Below are positions 10,866 to 18,415 of a DNA stretch of 64,000 bases, one piece after another. A model generated the notes under the pieces. That model did no database searches, was not told the origin of the DNA, and saw only the letters and a program-made list of their open reading frames with translations. Origin of the DNA: Methanospirillum hungatei JF-1 (GTDB taxonomy: Archaea > Halobacteriota > Methanomicrobia > Methanomicrobiales > Methanospirillaceae); the NCBI RefSeq assembly GCF_000013445.1, contig NC_007796.1, positions 2,888,936 through 2,952,935 of the forward strand. The letters run 5' to 3'. Position 1 is the first letter of the stretch, and each line of letters starts with the position of its first letter. The translations under genes were made by a program, and so were the position numbers.

Positions 10866-10972
10866 CCCGGCTGTCAGAAATTATCAATCAACCTTTTTTC
10901 AATCCTCAAGTGGTGGGGGAAAATCAAATATCCTTCAGTGTTAAGCATATATACCATAAGTCTTTCCTAGCA

Positions 10973-12016
10973 ATGACACTGACATCACTCACTATCCGGA
11001 ATTTCAAAAAATTCGATGATGTGACGATACCTCTTGGAGACCCGGTGGTTTTTATCGGCCCGAATAATTCAGGAAAAACCACGGCCCTTCAGGCACTTAC
11101 TCTTTTTGCGATCGGCATCTCCAAAATTCTCGGAAAAAAGGAGACTGACTTCCCTGATAAAGAAACACCAGGAATCACCATAAACCGCAGGGATCTTCTC
11201 GCGGTTCCTGTTCCTGCAGCCTCATTGCTCTGGCGTGATCTTCAGATACACAGAATGGCTCTGCCAGAGAGACAGCAGGCTACACCAGACATCCCGATTG
11301 TAATTATTGTTGAAGGAATTACCAACAATAAACCCTGGGTATGCGGTCTTGAATTTGATTATGCCAACCCGGAGTCTCTCTATTGTCGCCCGATAAAAGA
11401 CAAAACCGGGCATGTATATCCTATTCCAAAAGAGATTACCGGGTTTGCCATAGCATTCCTTCCGCCGATGTCAGGTCTTGCAGCACATGAGATTAAGTTA
11501 GAGACCGGAGCCATTAACGTAAAGATAGGTGAAGGCAGAACAGCAGACGTTTTGAGAAATCTTTGTTATCAGATAAGTTCATCAAGCGATACTGAACCCT
11601 GGATTTCGGTTGTCAATACTATCAGAGAACTGTTTGGAGTCACCCTGCATCCTCCGGAGTACATTATTGAACGGGGGGAAATTACTATGGTCTATGAAGA
11701 GATGGGGACCGGAGTCATCCTTGATATCTCATCAGCAGGCAGGGGATTACATCAGACACTTCTCCTTCTTGCCTATGTGTACTCACATCCAGGAGCCGTT
11801 CTCCTTCTGGATGAACCGGATGCCCATCTTGAAATATTACGACAACGTCAGATCTTTAATCTCCTCATCCATTCTGCACGAAAAACAAACAGTCAGATCA
11901 TTGCAGCAAGTCATTCTGAAGTTGTCCTGAATGAAGCAGCGGATAAGGCTGCTGTAGTGGCATTTATCGGGAAACCCCATCTTATCGAAAAGAAGGCAAG
12001 GCTTGAAAAGTCATGA
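10973..12016 (+). CDS. AAA ATPase, N-terminal half of an OLD-like nuclease
   Basis: 347 aa from the ATG at 10973 (a GTG at 10910 is possible but adds unconserved residues). SMC/RecF-like ATPase: Walker A GPNNSGKTTALQ near residue 30, ABC-like SSAGRGLHQT, Walker B AVLLLDEPDAHLE, and an H-loop AASHSEV. Relatives carry a TOPRIM nuclease domain after this point; here the protein stops right after VVAFIGKPHLIEKKARL. The stop overlaps the next start (ATGA). It looks like the front part of a gene that lost its middle. Confidence 0.75.
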   Translation: MTLTSLTIRNFKKFDDVTIPLGDPVVFIGPNNSGKTTALQALTLFAIGISKILGKKETDFPDKETPGITINRRDLLAVPVPAASLLWRDLQIHRMALPERQQATPDIPIVIIVEGITNNKPWVCGLEFDYANPESLYCRPIKDKTGHVYPIPKEITGFAIAFLPPMSGLAAHEIKLETGAINVKIGEGRTADVLRNLCYQISSSSDTEPWISVVNTIRELFGVTLHPPEYIIERGEITMVYEEMGTGVILDISSAGRGLHQTLLLLAYVYSHPGAVLLLDEPDAHLEILRQRQIFNLLIHSARKTNSQIIAASHSEVVLNEAADKAAVVAFIGKPHLIEKKARLEKS

Positions 12017-12273
12017 TAGAATGTCTTGTTGATGCAATCCCTCCCAGAGCATTTCGTGACCGGAATGATCGGTGGTGGTCTGAAACAAAGATGAGTGATG
12101 ATTTCCTTGAACCACTCTTTGCCGAGTTTTTTAAAAAGTCAGGACAAAAAGTCCTGCTCAGCAAGGGTGGCTATTATGAAATTGCCCGATATATTAGCCC
12201 TGAGGAGATTGAACCTGAAGTGATTGAGAAACTGGACGCCATATATAAAATTGCATCCAATTTCAAAGAATGA
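12013..12273 (+). CDS. Small protein like the C-terminal end of OLD/AAA-TOPRIM proteins
   Basis: 86 aa, start overlapping the stop of the AAA ATPase by 4 bp. The segments DRWWSETKMSDDFLEPLFAE and EEIEPEVIEKLDAIYKIA are what I recall from the very C-terminus of full-length AAA-TOPRIM proteins, so this is probably the tail of the same ancestral gene after an internal deletion. It may still be made by translational coupling with the ATPase. This is recall of a family, not a search result. Confidence 0.6.
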   Translation: MIECLVDAIPPRAFRDRNDRWWSETKMSDDFLEPLFAEFFKKSGQKVLLSKGGYYEIARYISPEEIEPEVIEKLDAIYKIASNFKE

Positions 12274-12281
12274 ACCAGGCA

Positions 12282-12905
12282 TTACGACTTCTTTTTCTTT
12301 CTGTTCATCTCATCAAACCGGAACCGGATCGCCTCACCTGCAACTTTTAGTATATGCTCTGGTGGCAAAGTCCCGTCCAGTATAAGGAACCGGGCTGTAT
12401 CCTCTTCAACCAGCTGCATATAATACTCCTGAACTTTGGTCAGCACTGATTCCTGCTCAAAATGTTCCCCGCTCCCGCGTTTACCGGTCCGTTCCAGGGC
12501 GACCGGTACCGGAACGGCAAGCAGGATAGTAAGATCCGGCATGATCGTCCACCCCTGATGGACGGCCCGTAACCAGGTACGGGGGTCAGGAATAATCCCG
12601 TCAAGGGTAACCTGCTGGTAGACTAGTCTGCTGTCAATATACCGGTCAGATATGACCAGACGATCCTCTGACAGGGCCGGCCGGACGACTTCCCGGAGAT
12701 GGGCAGCATGATCAGCAACAAACAGGAGAGCCTCGGCGATGGGGTCGGCATGTTCCCGGATGGCACGACGGACTGCCTCACCAATCCAGGTGGACCCAGG
12801 TTCACAGGTTATCACCGGATTCAGATCGGCAAGATATGGGCCAAGAGCTTTGTGAAGGGTTGATTTCCCACTCCCGTCTATACCCTCTATGGTGACGAGC
12901 AGAAT
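12282..12905 (-). CDS. tmk: Thymidylate kinase with non-canonical start codon
   Basis: 207 aa if started at 12905. P-loop EGIDGSGKST lies at residues 7-16, CEPGSTWIGEAVR is the family's EPG-type motif, and SDRYIDSRLVYQ is the DRY motif. It phosphorylates dTMP to dTDP. No ATG, GTG or TTG lies upstream of the P-loop in frame: between an in-frame TGA (12926-12924) and the P-loop the candidates are ATT at 12905 or CTG at 12902. AGGAGG at 12916-12911 sits 5 or 8 nt before them. The 5' end overlaps the HisA-like gene by 19 bp, so coupling is likely. Confidence 0.85.
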   Translation of the reverse strand: MLLVTIEGIDGSGKSTLHKALGPYLADLNPVITCEPGSTWIGEAVRRAIREHADPIAEALLFVADHAAHLREVVRPALSEDRLVISDRYIDSRLVYQQVTLDGIIPDPRTWLRAVHQGWTIMPDLTILLAVPVPVALERTGKRGSGEHFEQESVLTKVQEYYMQLVEEDTARFLILDGTLPPEHILKVAGEAIRFRFDEMNRKKKKS

Positions 12906-13567
12906 GTTCCCCTCCTGATATACTCAACGGGTATTTTCCCGGAGTGAACGGCGGTTGCAATAATTGCCCCGTCAAACCCGGCTTTTTCAAGGAGTGCCAG
13001 ATCCTCTTCTGATGAGACACCTCCCCCCCAGAGCAGGGGTCCTGTATATACTTCCCTGAACTGTGATAACATTTCCTTATCAAGTCCCCGCCCGGTTCCG
13101 ACCCGGCCAATGTCAAGGAGTATGACCATCTCAAACCGGTACCGGTTGCAGGTTGAGAGAAATGTAACAGGATCTATGTTCCAGGGTATCACAAGATCAT
13201 TTTTAATATCAACTGAGAGAACGCCCTTTGTGAACTGAGCGAGCGTATCTGCAGCGGTCTCAGTCCCCACGATCATACTGACGCCAAAAATATCCAGCAT
13301 ATCATAGGGGCCTTTACATCCACGGTCAAGGAGTATGCGTTCAGTCCGCTCTGCAAGTTCAGGAATCAGGGGATCATGATCCCCTGTTCCGCAGATCCGG
13401 TCCAAATCTGCAATATATAAAAATCGGGGTTTCATCTGTTCTATAAAGCGGATCGGTTCAGCCGTATCTGCGTGCAATGATGTTACCGGGACGTATCTGT
13501 CCCGCATACCGCTCTTTCCATGAACGATTTTTCCGGATTTCAAATCTGTGGCAAGATATAGGTCCAT
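12887..13567 (-). CDS. HisA/HisF-related TIM-barrel protein
   Basis: 226 aa. Beta-alpha barrel like HisA, with a near N-terminal Asp (YLATDLKSGKIVHG), LYIADLDRICG and a C-terminal phosphate-binding LLWGGGVSSEEDL. This archaeal HisA-like family (TIGR00734) is separate from true HisA and its reaction is not established. It is divergent from mfnB with only 44 bp between starts, and overlaps tmk downstream. Confidence 0.75.
   Translation of the reverse strand: MDLYLATDLKSGKIVHGKSGMRDRYVPVTSLHADTAEPIRFIEQMKPRFLYIADLDRICGTGDHDPLIPELAERTERILLDRGCKGPYDMLDIFGVSMIVGTETAADTLAQFTKGVLSVDIKNDLVIPWNIDPVTFLSTCNRYRFEMVILLDIGRVGTGRGLDKEMLSQFREVYTGPLLWGGGVSSEEDLALLEKAGFDGAIIATAVHSGKIPVEYIRRGTFCSSP
12911..12916 (-). 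promoter_or_regulatory. Strong Shine-Dalgarno that sets the tmk start
   Basis: AGGAGG on the minus strand, inside the last codons of the HisA-like gene. It is followed by GGAAC and then ATT-CTG. This is the only plausible ribosome site upstream of the tmk P-loop and supports initiation at ATT (spacing 5) or CTG (spacing 8). Confidence 0.6.
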
Positions 13568-13611
13568 ATTCCAAACGTAATCACTATTTAGATACCGGTT
13601 CCATAAAATGT

Positions 13612-14298
13612 ATGCAGTTGCTTGTCAGCCCAGCAACAATAGAAGAAGCAAAGAAGGCACTTTCAGCCGATATTGTCGATGTGAAACGTCCTGAAGAAGG
13701 ATCTCTCGGAGCCTCTTTTCCCTGGATAATCAGGGCAATAAAAGATCTTACTCATAAACCAGTCAGTGCAGCCATTGGAGATTTTGACTATAAGCCAGGA
13801 GGAGCAGCGCTTACAGCCCTTGGAGCTGCCGCAGCCGGTGCAGATTATATAAAGATTGGGCTGATGTTTGATGGAATCGAAGAAGCTGAGATGCTGATTC
13901 ATTCCGTTACCCGTGCAGTGAAAGAGACCTATCCGGAAAAGATGGTAGTTATCGCTGCATATTCAGACTGGGAACGCCTCGAAACCATCTCACCATATGA
14001 TATGGCACCTCTCGCTGCAAAAGCCGGTGCCGATATCTCCATGGTGGACACGGGCATTAAAGATGGCAAATCGACTTTTGAATTTATGGATGAAACCAGG
14101 CTTGTCGAGTTCACCAAATTAAACCAGAAACTTGGGATCAAAACTGCCCTTGCCGGTTCATTAAAATTTGAGGATATTGAGATTCTCAAACGGATCAACC
14201 CAGATATTATCGGGGTGCGGGGGATGGTATGCGGCGGAGACCGGAGAGCAATGGTGCAGGAAGAACTTGTTTTAAAGGCAGTCAGTATGGTTCATTAA
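13612..14298 (+). CDS. mfnB: (5-formylfuran-3-yl)methyl phosphate synthase
   Basis: 228 aa from ATG 13612; the frame extends further upstream into the divergent gene but the family begins MQLLVSP. DUF556/MfnB landmarks: DVKRPEEGSLGASFPW, KPVSAAIGDFDYKPGG and MVDTGIKDGKSTFEF. The enzyme makes 4-HFC-P from two glyceraldehyde-3-phosphates, the furan precursor of methanofuran, so this gene points to a methanogen or a relative. One base separates it from guaB. Confidence 0.9.
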   Translation: MQLLVSPATIEEAKKALSADIVDVKRPEEGSLGASFPWIIRAIKDLTHKPVSAAIGDFDYKPGGAALTALGAAAAGADYIKIGLMFDGIEEAEMLIHSVTRAVKETYPEKMVVIAAYSDWERLETISPYDMAPLAAKAGADISMVDTGIKDGKSTFEFMDETRLVEFTKLNQKLGIKTALAGSLKFEDIEILKRINPDIIGVRGMVCGGDRRAMVQEELVLKAVSMVH

Positions 14299-14299
14299 T

Positions 14300-15760
14300 A
14301 TGTATATCGAAAAATTACAGGCTGAAACAGGACTTACCTTTGATGACATCCTGCTTGTCCCGGCCGCTTCAGAGGTGGAACCGGATCAGGCAGATGTCAC
14401 CACCCGTTTTTCACGGAACATACCTTTGAATATTCCTCTCGTCAGTGCAGCAATGGATACCGTCAGTACCTCATCCATGGCAGTGGCTCTTGCACGGGCC
14501 GGAGGGATTACGGTTATCCACCGGAACATGACCCCTGAACAGGAGGCAGAAGAGGTCAGGAAAGTCAAGCACGAGTCTGAGATAATCCAGCGCGAAGTGC
14601 TCACGGTCACCCCGGATTCACTCATCGCTGATGTTGACCGGATGATGACCTACCACGGGATAGGTGGTGTTCCGGTAGTGGAAGACGGGAAAGTCATCGG
14701 CATTGTGAGCAGGCGTGACCTTCGGGCCATGGTCAGCAGGATTGGGAACCAGCCGGTCAAATCCATTATGACCCATGAACCGATTGTTGCCAAAGAAGGG
14801 ATCTCTATTGATGATGCCTTTGACCTGATGTACTCGAGGAAGGTAGAGCGGCTTCCTGTTGTTGACAGTGAGGGGATCCTGACCGGAATCATCTCTATGC
14901 AGGAACTCCTGGAAAAACGTCAGTTCCCCCAGGCAATCAGGGACGATAATGGGAACCTCCGGGTTGCAGCAGCAGTCGGACCCTTTGACCACGCACGGGC
15001 CATGCTCCTTGTTGAAGCAGGGGTTGATGCAATCGTGGTGGACTGTGCCCATGGTCATAACCTCAATGTGGTCAGGAGTGTCAGGGATATCAAGGGTAGT
15101 GTTCAGGTCGATGTGGTTGCAGGAAACATTGCAACAAAACAGGCAGCAGAGGCCCTTGTTGATTCGGTTGACGGTCTGAAGGTAGGGATTGGTCCAGGGT
15201 CAATCTGTACGACACGCGTGGTTGCCGGTGTCGGTGTTCCCCAGGTTACCGCCATTGCCTCAGTTGCTGAAGTGGCAAAAGATGCCGATGTTCCGATCAT
15301 TGCTGACGGGGGTATCAGATTTTCCGGAGATGTCGCAAAGGCCATCGCCGCGGGTGCAGACTCGGTTATGATGGGCAATCTCTTCGCCGGAACGGATGAA
15401 TCGCCCGGTCAGATCGTCACTATCCAGAGCAGGAAATATAAACAGTACAGGGGTATGGGATCCCTTGGGGTCATGAGCACCGGGGTTTCTTCAGATCGGT
15501 ACTTCCAGAAGAAGGAAATTGGAAAGACAAAGTTTGTGCCTGAAGGTGTTGAGGGGGTAACGCCCTATGTCGGACCGGTCGCCGATGTCATCTACCAGAT
15601 GATCGGCGGTCTTAAATCAGCGATGGGATATACCGGAGCGCGGAATATTCAGGATATGCATGAAAAGACCAGGTTTATCAGAATTACCCAGGCCGGGTAT
15701 CATGAGAGCCACCCGCACAATATTACCATCACCGACGAAGCGCCGAACTATAGAATATAA
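14300..15760 (+). CDS. guaB: IMP dehydrogenase
   Basis: 486 aa, normal length. Barrel start [19 protein letters not shown], two CBS domains at about 95-205 ([29 protein letters not shown]), catalytic-loop Cys in [15 protein letters not shown], flap [10 protein letters not shown]. It oxidises IMP to XMP with NAD+, the first step to GMP. It follows mfnB by one base and the two are probably co-transcribed. Confidence 0.95.
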   Translation: MYIEKLQAETGLTFDDILLVPAASEVEPDQADVTTRFSRNIPLNIPLVSAAMDTVSTSSMAVALARAGGITVIHRNMTPEQEAEEVRKVKHESEIIQREVLTVTPDSLIADVDRMMTYHGIGGVPVVEDGKVIGIVSRRDLRAMVSRIGNQPVKSIMTHEPIVAKEGISIDDAFDLMYSRKVERLPVVDSEGILTGIISMQELLEKRQFPQAIRDDNGNLRVAAAVGPFDHARAMLLVEAGVDAIVVDCAHGHNLNVVRSVRDIKGSVQVDVVAGNIATKQAAEALVDSVDGLKVGIGPGSICTTRVVAGVGVPQVTAIASVAEVAKDADVPIIADGGIRFSGDVAKAIAAGADSVMMGNLFAGTDESPGQIVTIQSRKYKQYRGMGSLGVMSTGVSSDRYFQKKEIGKTKFVPEGVEGVTPYVGPVADVIYQMIGGLKSAMGYTGARNIQDMHEKTRFIRITQAGYHESHPHNITITDEAPNYRI

Positions 15761-15774
15761 TAAATACTATTTTT

Positions 15775-15793
15775 CACTAACATAGAGTTAGTG
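15775..15793. promoter_or_regulatory. Palindromic operator candidate at the ArsR-type start
   Basis: Perfect inverted repeat CACTAAC-atag a-GTTAGTG, 7-bp arms and 5-bp centre, ending directly before the ATG at 15794. AT-rich TATA-like sequence (TATAATAAATAC, about 15757-15768) lies just upstream. Position and symmetry suit a dimeric winged-helix repressor binding its own promoter. Confidence 0.5.
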
Positions 15794-16414
15794 ATGTTGG
15801 AACAGACAGAGCTTGCCCGACTTCTGGATATTCTGGGAAACCGGAACCGGAGAAGGATCATAGAACTCCTTCGGGAAAAGCCCTGTTTTGTGACGGAGAT
15901 CTCTGAGCGGCTGATGATATCGCCCAAAGCCGTCATTGATCACCTCCAGATGCTCGAGGATGCTCGAATCTTGGGTTTTCGAAATGATGACCGAAGAAGA
16001 AAGTATTACTACCTTGAGCATGACATCAGTATCCAGGTACATCTGGATGTCCAGAGCCATGATCTGGTCCCGATGGTACTCTCCGGTGAACAGCGGCTCC
16101 TCATCTCCCTGCAAAAACTGAGGCAGATGATCCAGGAACGTGATGAACTTGCCAGGAAGTTGGAGGAGATGGAGCGGGAGATCGATCACCAGATCAGCGA
16201 GGTCCTCCATGAAGGGAAACGGGCCGGAAGCGGAGAAGAAAGCATGCTGGTATCGGTTGCTCTCGCACATGGGGCAACGAATGCTGAAGAGATACGGGAC
16301 CTGACCGACCTTCCTCCAGAGACGGTTGACAGTACCCTCCGTCAGCTGATGGACGAAGGTATCGTATGCAGGAAAGGAACAGGATTAGAACTCCGAGGTA
16401 TATATGCCGAATAA
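15794..16414 (+). CDS. ArsR-family winged-helix regulator with coiled coil
   Basis: 206 aa. N-terminal wHTH (about 5-75): GNRNRRRIIELL, then recognition-helix region MISPKAVIDHLQMLEDARIL and a wing RRKYYYLE. A long charged coiled coil (about 105-140, RQMIQERDELARKLEEMERE) and a second HTH-like stretch (ATNAEEIRDLTDLPPETVDS) follow. No metal-binding cysteine pair. A palindrome touches its start codon, suggesting autoregulation. It overlaps the Hsp20-like gene by 11 bp, so it may control that gene. Confidence 0.8.
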   Translation: MLEQTELARLLDILGNRNRRRIIELLREKPCFVTEISERLMISPKAVIDHLQMLEDARILGFRNDDRRRKYYYLEHDISIQVHLDVQSHDLVPMVLSGEQRLLISLQKLRQMIQERDELARKLEEMEREIDHQISEVLHEGKRAGSGEESMLVSVALAHGATNAEEIRDLTDLPPETVDSTLRQLMDEGIVCRKGTGLELRGIYAE

Positions 16415-16880
16415 TCCCTACGATGACCTGCTCAAAAACCTGGTAAAACTGCTTGAGCAGATCACATCATTAGAACAGAATATGCGAAAGATGCAGAACG
16501 GAGTACCGGCAAAACCAGGTATTATCGGATGCGCAATCATAACCGGAGGGCTGAATCACCGGGATCCCGGGATGGCAGATTCCAGGCAGAATCAAAAACC
16601 CGGACTTGCCTATGAGATGGTCGATGCAGGAATGACAGCCTACCTGACCATTCAGCTCCCCCCACACCTCTCCATTGAACCATGTGTTGAGTTTACCGAG
16701 CGCAGGTGTAATATCAGCACGCAGGGCATGTCCGGAAGCATTGATCTCCAGTTTCCCATCATTCCGGAGACCTCTTCATGGACGTACCATAACGGCGTGC
16801 TGGATGTCGTGCTTGAAAAACGCCCGGAAGAGCCGACAGGAATAGATCCTGAATTTGTTGCCGGGGCTGAATACTCCTGA
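16404..16880 (+). CDS. Hsp20/GvpH-like small heat-shock family protein
   Basis: 158 aa. N-terminal coiled coil (LLKNLVKLLEQITSLEQNMR) and from about residue 70 a divergent alpha-crystallin-like beta region (YEMVDAGMTAYLTIQLPP ... NGVLDVVLEKRP, the usual 'NGVLxVxL' strand). Such archaeal proteins act as holdases or as GvpH-type regulators. The start lies inside the end of the ArsR-type gene, so the two are translated together. The fold is inferred from a weak match. Confidence 0.55.
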   Translation: MPNNPYDDLLKNLVKLLEQITSLEQNMRKMQNGVPAKPGIIGCAIITGGLNHRDPGMADSRQNQKPGLAYEMVDAGMTAYLTIQLPPHLSIEPCVEFTERRCNISTQGMSGSIDLQFPIIPETSSWTYHNGVLDVVLEKRPEEPTGIDPEFVAGAEYS

Positions 16881-16943
16881 ACATCTCATCTTTTTTGATC
16901 TCATTTCAATTGGTATATCATCACCGCTGACCGATACTCTTTT

Positions 16944-18281
16944 ATGATCGTCGTGATAGGTGGCGGACCGGCGGGGCGGTACGCGGCCATGCGGCTTGCC
17001 AGAGCAGGAAAAAAGGTACAATTGATTGAAAAACGATCAGCGGGGGTCGGAGGGCAGTGTCTGCATCAGGGGTGCATGATCATCTGTGCTTTAAATGATG
17101 TGGCACGATTCATGCAGCAGGCACGGGTATTTCAGAAGTATGGATTTCTTGGGTCAGCTGAAGGGTTTTCGTATCCGGTTCTGATCCGGAAGATGCAGGA
17201 GATCATTAAAATTATCGCCGGCGTTCTTGAGGAGGAGACGATACATGCCGGAGTTGAGATCATCCGGGGTTCTGCAGAGATCCAGGGAAGAACGCTCCTT
17301 ATCAACGGGGTTGAGACTCCATGTGAAGCGGTCATTGTTGCATCAGGAGCTCACCCACGAATTCCGGAGATATCGGGCTGCTGCCTTCCGGGTGTCTATA
17401 CCGCCCATACCATTCTTTCAATGCCCAGCCTTCCAAAACGGATGGTCATCATCGGCAGTGGGGTCATTGCAGCTGAGTTTGCCTATATATTCAGCTCCTT
17501 TGGAACAGAGGTGACTATCCTTGCCAGAAGTTCATTACTTCGGGCGTTTCCTGAGCAATTGATAAAGGAAGCCAGGAAGGATCTCTCCCAGGTTACCATT
17601 GAAGAGCAGGTCACCATTGCAGGAATCACCGGACAGGAGAGTGTCACCGGTGTTATCATTCGGGAGAATGATGGAATGAGGGAGATTGCCGCCGATGCGG
17701 TGCTGCTTGCTGCCGGTATGATCCCGAATACCGATTTTATATCAGATATTGCCTGTGGTCCTGACGGTGCCCTTCTGGTCAATGATCGCATGGAGACGTC
17801 TGTCCCAGGTATCTATGCCGCCGGGGATGTCACGGGAACCGGCTATCTGACACCAATTGCACGGCACCAGGGACGAAAAGCTGCTGATGCTATCCTTAAA
17901 AACCCATTTGAACCTGACCCGGTTGCAATCCCTCAGGCTATCAAACTGAAACATGATGTGGCATATTGCAGACGACCGGGTGAAGTCCGAAAAGGACTTA
18001 CTATTCCTGGACCAGCAGGCCCGGGCACTTTCTGGGAAGTGACAAATCATCATACCGGTTCTGCAACCATCGAATTTGACGAGAACGGACATTTAACCGG
18101 CCTTGCGGAGGCCTCCCCTGTAGCTTCTGTTGCCATGGCGTATCTTGGATGGATGATGAATAGTGATATCAGAATTGATGAATTTGACCGGTTTATCGAG
18201 GTTCATCCATCTCCTGACGGTATACCCTGGCTGCTGAAATATCTGAACGGAAAAAAAAGTGATAACCAGAAAGGTTCATAG
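16944..18281 (+). CDS. FAD-dependent pyridine nucleotide-disulfide oxidoreductase
   Basis: 445 aa. FAD motif GGGPAGRYAAMRLARAGKKV, redox-active disulfide motif CLHQGC (C-x4-C as in lipoamide dehydrogenase), NAD(P)-binding IGSGVIAAEFAYIF, second FAD motif GIYAAGDVTGTGYL, and C-terminal dimerisation segment RFIEVHPSP in place of the usual HAHPT. It is a lipoamide dehydrogenase/thiol reductase relative. No 2-oxoacid dehydrogenase partner is nearby, so the disulfide substrate is unknown. Confidence 0.8.
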   Translation: MIVVIGGGPAGRYAAMRLARAGKKVQLIEKRSAGVGGQCLHQGCMIICALNDVARFMQQARVFQKYGFLGSAEGFSYPVLIRKMQEIIKIIAGVLEEETIHAGVEIIRGSAEIQGRTLLINGVETPCEAVIVASGAHPRIPEISGCCLPGVYTAHTILSMPSLPKRMVIIGSGVIAAEFAYIFSSFGTEVTILARSSLLRAFPEQLIKEARKDLSQVTIEEQVTIAGITGQESVTGVIIRENDGMREIAADAVLLAAGMIPNTDFISDIACGPDGALLVNDRMETSVPGIYAAGDVTGTGYLTPIARHQGRKAADAILKNPFEPDPVAIPQAIKLKHDVAYCRRPGEVRKGLTIPGPAGPGTFWEVTNHHTGSATIEFDENGHLTGLAEASPVASVAMAYLGWMMNSDIRIDEFDRFIEVHPSPDGIPWLLKYLNGKKSDNQKGS

Positions 18282-18415
18282 AGAGTTTTGTTCCATTTCA
18301 ATGGCTGGTTCCTGAAAAATCAATTTTATGACAAGAATTTATAAAATTTATTACTGATGATATATCAACACCTTTTTTAAGTTCTAAAAAAATCTCTCTT
18401 CATCAGGAAGAGTCA

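Noticed and set aside
12282-12815. tmk starting at GTG 12815
   Set aside because: It would remove the P-loop, which is intact upstream in the same frame.
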